DNA of 64,000 nt, from assembly GCA_018267365.1 (NCBI GenBank), contig JAFDYQ010000007.1:1-64000 (forward strand), read 5' to 3'. The notes below the pieces were generated by a model, which was not told the DNA's origin, searched no databases, and saw nothing but the letters and a program-made list of their open reading frames with translations. This DNA comes from Bacteroidota bacterium (lineage in GTDB: Bacteria > Bacteroidota > Bacteroidia > Chitinophagales > LD1). Positions 1-8,300 of this stretch are shown here, piece by piece (positions within the stretch are counted from its first letter, which is position 1; each line of letters begins with the position of its first letter). A program made the translations under genes and the position numbers.

Positions 1-30
1 TGGGGTACAAAACCCCTGATCAGGTACATA

Positions 31-60
31 AAAAATCCTCAGTCGCTATAACAACTGAGG
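31..60 (-). terminator. Hairpin, possible minus-strand terminator
   Basis: A 7-bp perfect stem (CCTCAGT at 37-43, ACTGAGG at 54-60) with a 10-base loop is followed, reading the minus strand, by a run of T (A-rich at 31-35). This has the form of a rho-independent terminator for minus-strand transcription. No minus-strand gene lies directly to its right, so its client is unclear; it may simply insulate the region left of the window. Confidence 0.35.
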
Positions 61-152
61 ACCTGAAAGTTTATTAATTAACCTGTCAACTTATTTTAGG
101 ACGATACAATGAATATTTACCTTAGTAGAACTAATGTTAATAAGAACTTATA

Positions 153-941
153 ATGGAATATCATTTTGACGAAATAAAATCAAAGGTTCTAAGATTAATC
201 GATGACGCAGAATTTATAGTTTTCTGCGCCGTAGCATGGATTACTGATTACGATGTAATTGCTGCTCTTACAGAAAAGTCGAGACAAGGTGTCAAAGTAG
301 AACTCCTTATTAATGATGACGAAAAATTTCTTACGAAAAAACAGTCCTTTAAATCTTTTATCGATTCGGGTGGCAAACTATTTCTTTATCCGAAGGGCGA
401 TGGAATAATGCATAATAAATTCTGCGTTATAGATCTGGGTATTATTGTAACAGGTTCTTTTAATTGGACGTACTCAGCAGCTACTAAACATGAGGAAAAC
501 ATAGTAGTTCTGAAGGATAACTCTGAAATGGCAAAGGATTTTGCGAGGCAATTTAATAAGCTAAAAAAGAAATCTATTATTTATCAGAATTTGAAAGCCT
601 CAAATAATGATAGTTCCAATTTAGTAGATGTAACTTCTGAGGTGTGGTACATGCATAAAAATGATTACTCAAAAGTTGAGATAAGAGAAGTCACAGGAGT
701 TACACAAGTTGATTTCGATTTTTTCGAAGCAACTGTGTTTGTGAAGGATGAATCTCGTGAAGGATGGTTTACAATTCAAAGTGCCGAAGACATGAAAATT
801 CCGAAACAAGTTAAAGGCTATTGGGGCGGCTTATCGATAGAAAAAGATGAGAAAAATAAAACTTCCGAATTATGGAATTTCCATTGTACTGATGAACGAT
901 TAATAGAGTTTGTGATAGACCCCAAGCCAAATGTTAATTAA
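153..941 (+). CDS. Phospholipase D-like (PLDc_2) domain protein
   Basis: The 262-residue protein has one HKD active site: H-N-K followed four residues later by D, then GSFNW, near residue 88-104. This is the signature of the PLD nuclease/phosphodiesterase superfamily. With a single HKD it would work as a dimer, like the Nuc endonuclease and mitochondrial cardiolipin hydrolase. There is no signal peptide, so it is predicted to be cytoplasmic. The last ~100 residues, after a lysine-rich linker near residue 135, form an aromatic-rich domain I do not recognise. The gene is visibly richer in A+T than everything from rnhB onward, which suggests recent acquisition. It overlaps the start of a decayed M28 peptidase gene by 11 bases. 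A nucleic-acid substrate or defence role is possible but not shown. Confidence 0.8.
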   Translation: MEYHFDEIKSKVLRLIDDAEFIVFCAVAWITDYDVIAALTEKSRQGVKVELLINDDEKFLTKKQSFKSFIDSGGKLFLYPKGDGIMHNKFCVIDLGIIVTGSFNWTYSAATKHEENIVVLKDNSEMAKDFARQFNKLKKKSIIYQNLKASNNDSSNLVDVTSEVWYMHKNDYSKVEIREVTGVTQVDFDFFEATVFVKDESREGWFTIQSAEDMKIPKQVKGYWGGLSIEKDEKNKTSELWNFHCTDERLIEFVIDPKPNVN

Positions 942-1549
942 AAATCTGACTCTCATATTACTTCAATCTCTTATTGTAATTTCATTAAATGCTGAGTCAG
1001 ACTCTACCGTCCTATGCAGCCTATTCAAAACAGCCCTGACGCAGAATAAAGCCTACGGCGACCTGCATGATATTTGTAGAAAAAGTCGGTCCACGCCTGA
1101 CGGGCTCTGAAGGAGCTGCCAAAACAGTAGTCCTTACGCAACAGCTGCTGAAAATGCAGGAGCTATACCGTGTGGCTACAGGATGTGATGGCGACGCACT
1201 GGGTACGGTGGCAGGCAGAGGAGGCGTCTTACATACCCTCCCCGGTTCAAAAACAAAATTTAAAGCATCTGTAGGCGCTCTGAATAGCTCAATCGCTACA
1301 CCTAAGGCCTGCTCAAAGACATCTGCCCCTGTTAGCGCTGCTACATCTTACTCCAAGCGCTATTTTGATTTCCATCACAGAGCGAGAGACGTATTTGAAA
1401 ATGTAAACGACCGAGAGCTCGAAATGAGTACCACGGCTATGGCATCGTTCGTACTTCCGATAGACAGATATGGTTTGAATTTATACCGTGACACTCCTCA
1501 GTGCGAATCACAATATTTATCAGGTATCTTTTTTTTCGGTTATACGTAA
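931..1549 (+). pseudogene. Decayed M28-family metallopeptidase
   Basis: An ATG at 931 opens a signal peptide (MLIKNLTLILLQSLIVIS), then ...AYGDLHDIC. One extra A near 1078 throws the frame; removing it joins DIC to EKVGPRLTGSEG, the N-terminal signature of carboxypeptidase-Q-like M28 enzymes. A second shift near 1165 hides VWLQDVMATHWVR, which matches the family's VWLQPVMVPHWVRG block. From about 1275 the frame returns with ALNSSIATP, and then jumps to the C-terminal signatures YFDFHH and VNDRELE..AMAS. The middle of the enzyme, with most zinc ligands, is missing: only ~160-190 codons remain of the usual ~450. The 160-residue open frame from 1067 to 1549 is therefore a remnant and not a real gene. 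Family assignment rests on my recognition of these blocks. Confidence 0.8.
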
Positions 1550-1556
1550 AACTAAC

Positions 1557-2165
1557 TCAGAAAAGATCTAGTTGCATTTCCTTGAGCTGAAATGACCTCC
1601 TATGCAGGGGGCACATGCCATGCTCAAGGATAGCAGTCCGGTGAGATTCTGTAGCGTAACCCTTATTACTACGCCAGCCATATTGAGGATATGCATCATG
1701 CATCTGCTGCATGTATTCATCGCGGTATGTTTTGGCGAGTATAGAGGCGGCTGCAATGCTATAGTAGAGGCTGTCACCTTTGATAATGGTCTTGTGAGGT
1801 ATATTGCCGTAAGGCTTAAAATAATTACCATCCACTATGATAAACCCAAAGCCCTTATTGAGTTTATCGAGTGACTGGTGCATGGCCGATATAGAGGCCT
1901 GTAGGATATTGATCTCATCTATGCGGGTATTGTCTACTGCCGTCACGGCATAGGCTATGGCCTTACGCTCGATGTATTTACGCAGATCCATGCGGGTAGC
2001 TTCGTCTAGCTGCTTGGAGTCTGTCAGCACTTTATGACGAAAGTCCTGCGGTAGTATCACTGCCGCAGCATATACCGGACCTGCCAGGCATCCTCTGCCT
2101 GCCTCGTCACATCCCGCTTCGGGCTGTGCATTCTGGTAGTATGACTTGAGCTTTGCGATGCTCAA
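1557..2165 (-). CDS. rnhB: Ribonuclease HII
   Basis: This 202-residue enzyme cleaves the RNA strand of RNA/DNA hybrids and starts removal of single misincorporated ribonucleotides from DNA. The catalytic acids are in their family positions: D20 and E21 in CDEAGRG, D112 in IIVDGN, and D149 in SILAKTYRD. The DSKQL motif is at 49-53. Length and start are typical for RnhB. It is transcribed alone, converging on the decayed peptidase to the left and diverging from the large surface-protein gene to the right. Confidence 0.97.
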   Translation of the reverse strand: MSIAKLKSYYQNAQPEAGCDEAGRGCLAGPVYAAAVILPQDFRHKVLTDSKQLDEATRMDLRKYIERKAIAYAVTAVDNTRIDEINILQASISAMHQSLDKLNKGFGFIIVDGNYFKPYGNIPHKTIIKGDSLYYSIAAASILAKTYRDEYMQQMHDAYPQYGWRSNKGYATESHRTAILEHGMCPLHRRSFQLKEMQLDLF

Positions 2166-2386
2166 GTATATTACTTATTGGCGAAAAAATGTCCTGTTCA
2201 CAAAGTTTTTTGGTGGATAATGAAGCCTATTCCCTCTCTGTACGTATAACAGGGATACTTTGTATTTGCCGGTTTCCATTGCGGCCCAAAGGTATTGACA
2301 GTCAAGCTCATTAGGAGCGCGTCAATGACCGGGGCGAAACAAAAAAATCCTTGTGCCGTACAAAGTGATATATAACCCGTTGTCAG

Positions 2387-5300
2387 ATGAAAAATTATTA
2401 CAAAAAAGCAATCAGGATATCCGCCCCTTTACGGATACCTCTTGCCTGGGCTATCGCCCTTCTGGTCACCTTCTACAGTGCTGGCACTCAGGCGCAATGT
2501 ACAGGATGCAATAGCACGATCAGTAGCAATTCCAGCATTAATGTCCCTGCCGGTCAGACCTATTGTCTGACTTACAACGGTACTTATACCCGTACTATAA
2601 AACTCAATGCAGGCAGTAAGATCTGTATTTCTGCTAATACTACTATCTCGAGCTCGGCTACTGTTACTTTTTTGAGCACATCTGGAGATATAGAAAACTA
2701 TGGAACAATAGCAAAAGCCATTACTCTTGGCAGCGGTTTTACAATAAATAACTACGGTACCATCTCAGCCACTACCACAGTCAGCGGTGGTGGTCTTACC
2801 AATTATGCCGGAGGATCGATCACCGGAGGGGTGACACTGAGCAACGCCAACGCTACTTTTGACAACTATGGCTCCTTTAGCGGAGCATTCACCGCTACCA
2901 ACGGGACTGCTACAAACTATAATGGCGCCAGTTTTACACCGAGTGGCTCTACTACATTTACTGCGGGTAGTTTTACGAATAACGCCGGCGGCACAGTTGA
3001 TTTCAATGCTATGACCGTCAAGAACGGTTATACATTCACCAATAACGGAGACTTCACAGCTACAGGTTTGACTGTCAACTCGGGTGGCCTTGTAAATCTG
3101 ACTGGTACCAGTCAGACTGTAAACGGTAACACTACTAACAATGGCACTATCACTATGTCAGGCTCTATGAGTGTGACAGGTACTTATAGCGATGCAGCAG
3201 GAGCGACCATACAGGCTACTGGCGCTGGTGCTCAGTGCAATTATTTATCTATCGGTACAGTTAATAACTTTGCTACAAATCTTGGAACCTTTGATGGCAA
3301 CAATGCAGGGCTCACACTCTCAGGCGCAGTACCTACCAATACACTACGTCTGATCAATGGTGCATCGGGACCTCCTACAGCCCCGGCAGCCCCTACTGCA
3401 TTTTCTGCCAGTGTCAGCAATCTGGTCGTTTCGGGGAGCTTCTCAGTAGCCTCGCTTGCTACGGGTAGTATCGTTCTGCGCTATATCGGCGCATCGGCCC
3501 CATCTGATGTACCTGCTGACAATATCGCCTACAACGTAGGTGATGCTGTAGGCAGCAGTACCGTAGTAGCACTGCCTACAGGAAATATCCTGACACCGAC
3601 CAGCAGATCTTTCACAGATAATCTGCCGTCCAGCGCTTGTGGTCAGAATGTTTATTATACTATATTCTCCTATGATGGTACACAGCCGTGCGAGGTGTTC
3701 AGTACTTCTGCACTTACCGGCAGTGTGACTATGACTATACCTACAGCCACCATTACTCCGGCTGGTCCTACTTCTTTTTGTGCCGGTAGCAGCGTAGTAC
3801 TCAATGCCGGCGGAGGTATATCGTATCTCTGGAGTACAGGAGACAATACATCATCTGTCACCGCATCTACAGGAGGTACCTATACAGTGACAGCCACGGC
3901 TGATAATGGCTGTAGCGCCGCCTCGTCAGGACAGTCCGTGACTGTGAATACAGCTGGACCTATCACACCATATGTCAATATAAATGGTAGCGGATGGACA
4001 GTAAACGCCAGCCCTACTTTGTGCCCCGGCGGCTCGATAGAGTTTGGTCCACAGCCTACATCAGGCTCGTGGAGCTACAGCGGTCCGGGAGGTTTTACAG
4101 CCTTTACACGTGACACGACCTTGACCAATCTGCAACCCTCCAACTCAGGCAGTTATATAGCCACCTATACTGACGCCGGCAATGGCTGCAGTACCACCCA
4201 GACATATAATGTGACCGTCAGTCCTTATCCTACTGTGAATAGTCCCGTGATATGTGGCGGCCAGAGTGCTACACTGACAGCTACGGGTGGCGTCTCCTAC
4301 AGATGGACCACGGGACAGACTTCCAATCCTATATCTGTATCGCCTGCGCATAGCACTATATATGGTGTCACAGTGACCAGTGCTGCCGGCTGTACAGCTA
4401 CAGCTACAGGCACTGTATGGGTCAATCCTGCGCCTGCTGCCGCGATCAGCGCCTCTGGCCCCACTACTTTCTGTGCGCCTGGCAGTGTGACGCTGACGGC
4501 CTCAGGTGGAGGTAACTACCTCTGGAGCACAGGTGCTACTACAAGTGCCATCACTGTGAGCACATCCGGCACCTACACAGTGACAGTCACTACTCCGGCT
4601 ACCGGCTGTACAGCTACAGCCAGTCAGGTGGTGACTGCCGGAGCATCTCCTACGGCATCTGCCACCAGCACTACTACTTGCTCGCATGCATCTGCCACCA
4701 TCACTGCATCCGGCGGAGGGACATATCTGTGGAGCACAGGAGCTACTACTGCCAGTCTGACTATCGCATCTCCCGCCACCACCACCACCTATACAGTGAC
4801 GGTGACTAACGCTGCAGGCTGTACAGCCTCTGCCTCTGGTACCATCACGGAAGATAGTGCTACTGCCACTGTCACTAACCCTGCAGTGTGCGAAGGCAAT
4901 GTAGCCACCATGAGAGCCACAGGTGGTGGTACATATCTCTGGAGCACCGGCAGCACTACTGATACTATACAGAGTCTCACTGCGGGCGTATACTCTGTGA
5001 CTGTGACAGATGCTGCAGGCTGCAGCGCTACCACCAGCGGTATCATCACCGTAAATCCTATACCGACACCTTCTGTAAATGATACTACTATATGCCCCGG
5101 CAAGACGGCTAAGCTGACTGCTACCGGTGGATCTATATATGTATGGAGCACCAGTGCGACCACTACCAGCATCACTACCAGCACAGCAGGCACATATACC
5201 GTGACAGCCACTAATATGGGTAGCTGTACTGCCACTGCCAGCGGCACAGTGACTGTAGCGGCCAATCCTGCTGCCGCAGTGAATAACGGAGTGATCTGCT

Positions 5301-8300
5301 CCGGCAATCCTGCTACTCTCACCGCTACTGGCGGCACCAGCTACGTATGGAGTACAGGTGCCATTACAGCCAGTATATCTGCCAGCACTACGGGCAGCTA
5401 TACAGTGACTGTGACAAATGCTGCTACCTGTACGGCTACTGCTACCTCTACGGTCACAGCGGCCTCATATCCCACTGCCACCGTCAATAGTCCATCTATG
5501 TGCGTGGGGACTTCGGCTACACTCACCGCTAGCGGTGGTGTCTCATACCTATGGAGCACTGGTGCCACCACGGCCAGCATCACGGTATCGCCCGCCAGCA
5601 CCACCACCTATAGTGTGACTGTGACCAATGCAGGTGGCTGCACTGCCAGCGCCGTGAGCACAGTGACAGTCAATGCACTGCCAGCTGCCTCAGCCACAGG
5701 TGGTCCGATATGCTCCGGCACTGCAGCTACACTGACAGCATCAGGGGGCACTAGCTATGTCTGGAGCAATAGTGCGACTACTGCCAGCACTACCACGACT
5801 GTAGCGGGCACATACTACGTGACTGTGACCAATGCATCAGGATGTACTGCTACTGCCAGCGCTACTGCTACAGTAGCCGCAAAGCCTACACCTGCCGTAA
5901 CCGGCGGCTCAGCATGCAAGAATACCAACATCACCATGTCAGCCACAGGGGGTGGTACCTATCTTTGGAATACCGGTGTCACTACCAGCAGTTTTGCGGT
6001 AGCGCCTGCGGCTACTTCCACCTACACTGTGACCGTGACCAATGCTGCAGGATGTACAGCTTCTGCCAGCGGTACTGCTACTGTATGGGCCCTCCCTACT
6101 ACTACCCCATCATCTAACTCTCCGATCCTGCTCAATAGTACGATCAACCTGACATCTGGTGCAGCAGCGGGTACATCTCCATATACCTATGCCTGGAGCG
6201 GTCCTTCGGCTTATACATCTACTACCGCCAATCCATCTATAGCCTCTGCTGCCCCATCTAAGGCAGGTATATACTACCTGACTGTGACAGATGCTCACTC
6301 CTGCACAGTGACAGGCAATACTACAGTAGTACTCAACTTCTCCTCTCCGGGTGGTGTGACCAGCAATACTGCGCTCTGGCTCTATGGTGACAGTGTGATA
6401 GCCTCTGGCTCCAATGTGACAGGATGGTGGGATGCCAGCCAGCTCAATAATGACGTGACAGCTATAAATGGTACTGCTCCTACATTGGTATCCAGCGCAA
6501 TTAATTACCACCCGGCTGTCAACTTTAATGGTACAGGTGGTCTTACAGGATCTTTCCTCTCATCGGTCACATCTACAGAGGCTACTGCCTTTGGTGTGAT
6601 GAACGCCAGCTCCACAGCTGCCAATGCTTCAGGTATATTCTCTGTAGCTGCGTCTGCTACCATAGATTCTACTTCAAATAATAGTGCAGCCTTCTTCGCC
6701 AAAGGTGCTAACGCACTATACACTTATAGAACCAGCGGAGTAAGGGGACAATATTCAAATGCTAACGCGACAGGTCAATATCACATGGCCACCACGCTTT
6801 TCACTACGAGTGCCTCAAATAAAGATTCATTCTTCGTAGAAGGAAAGGCGCAGACCATTGGCGGATTTACCAATAGCGCCTTTGCAGCCACACGATACAG
6901 CGTCGGCGAGAGAATGGGTACTACTACCTTTGGCAGGTACCTGACCGGCCAGATCGCCGAGGTGGCCCTCTTTAACCGCCAACTGACCACTACCGAAAAA
7001 TATCAGGTAGAAAGCTATCTGGCACTCAAGTATGGATTTACTCTGGACCAGACTACAGCTAAAAACTATATCGCAAGTAATGGTACTATATTCTGGAACG
7101 CTGCATCTAATGGATCATATAAGAATAACATATTCGGAGTAGGAGTAGATAATGTCTGCGCACTCTTCCAATATCAATCTGTAAGTATCAACAGCAATAT
7201 CCTCTCTATCAATGGGGCTACCGGCCTGCCATACTATTCATTTCTGATGGTATCAGATAATGGTAGCGCTAATACCGTGAGCACTGCCACGGGGCTGCCT
7301 AATAATATCAATGCCAAGATCGCAAAGGTGTGGAGAGTGTCACAGACTGGTACACGTACCAGCATGAATTTTGTATACGACAAGTCATCTACCAACTTTG
7401 GCAACTATGCAGCCGTCTCGTCTTCCATGAATGTCTATATGATAATAGACTCCAATGCTGATGGCGTGTATGAAACGTATAAGGCCGGCACTCCATCCGG
7501 CTCTACCATTTCATATAATGCCAATCTCAGAGATGGTGCCCTCTTTTCTTTCGGATTCCAGGCTGATATAGACTATGGCGATGCATGGGGGGTGCCTACT
7601 ACATCGGCCAATAATGGCGCCGGTCACATGATAGTGGCAGGTGTATACCTGGGCTCACAGATAGATGCAGAGCTGGATGGTCAGCCATCTGTCAATGAAC
7701 TGGGTGATGATACCATAGGTGTAGCCGATGAAGACGGCGTAAACTTTAATGTGGGTGTGCCTACTACGGTCAATATCGTGACTATGGGCACCAATACGAT
7801 CACCGTGACTGCCAGTGTGGCCGGATACCTCAATGCCTGGGCTGACCTCAACCAGAATAACTCATATGATGGTGGCAGCGAATACTTAATACAGAATGTG
7901 CATCTCAATGCCGGAGCAAACATTTTAACCTTTAACGTATCTGACTCGGTAGAATATGGACCTACCTCTATAAGATTCCGTTTCGCTACCGGTAGCTCAG
8001 ATGTGACTTCTGCTACAGGCCTGGCTACAAATGGTGAGGTGGAAGACTACCAGATATATGTGACTGCCCCGCTGGTAGAAGCTTGTACCAACGGCTTCCA
8101 GAATCCTGGCTTTGAGATGGGCCCTGCACCAAGCAGCTATACCATCACCTCTGAGTCCAATCTGCCATACTGGAGGACCACAGCCGCAGACAAAATGATC
8201 GAAATGTGGAAGACCGGCTTTAATGGCGTCCCGTCTCACGGGGGTACTTACTTCATGGAGCTCGAGGCTAACCTCTACGGCGCGCTATACCAGGATGTGT

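Noticed and set aside
1067..1549. Intact 160-codon gene
   Set aside because: Its sequence is a patchwork of M28 peptidase blocks from different frames and from both ends of the enzyme; it is treated as part of a pseudogene.
4789..5337. 182-codon minus-strand frame inside the Ig-like repeats
   Set aside because: It is the antisense shadow of a repetitive Thr/Ser/Ala/Val-rich coding region; no start signal or family features.
4210..6090. CRISPR-like or satellite repeat array
   Set aside because: The ~205-base units are in frame, encode a clear Ig-like domain and differ at many positions; no short identical repeats with unique spacers.
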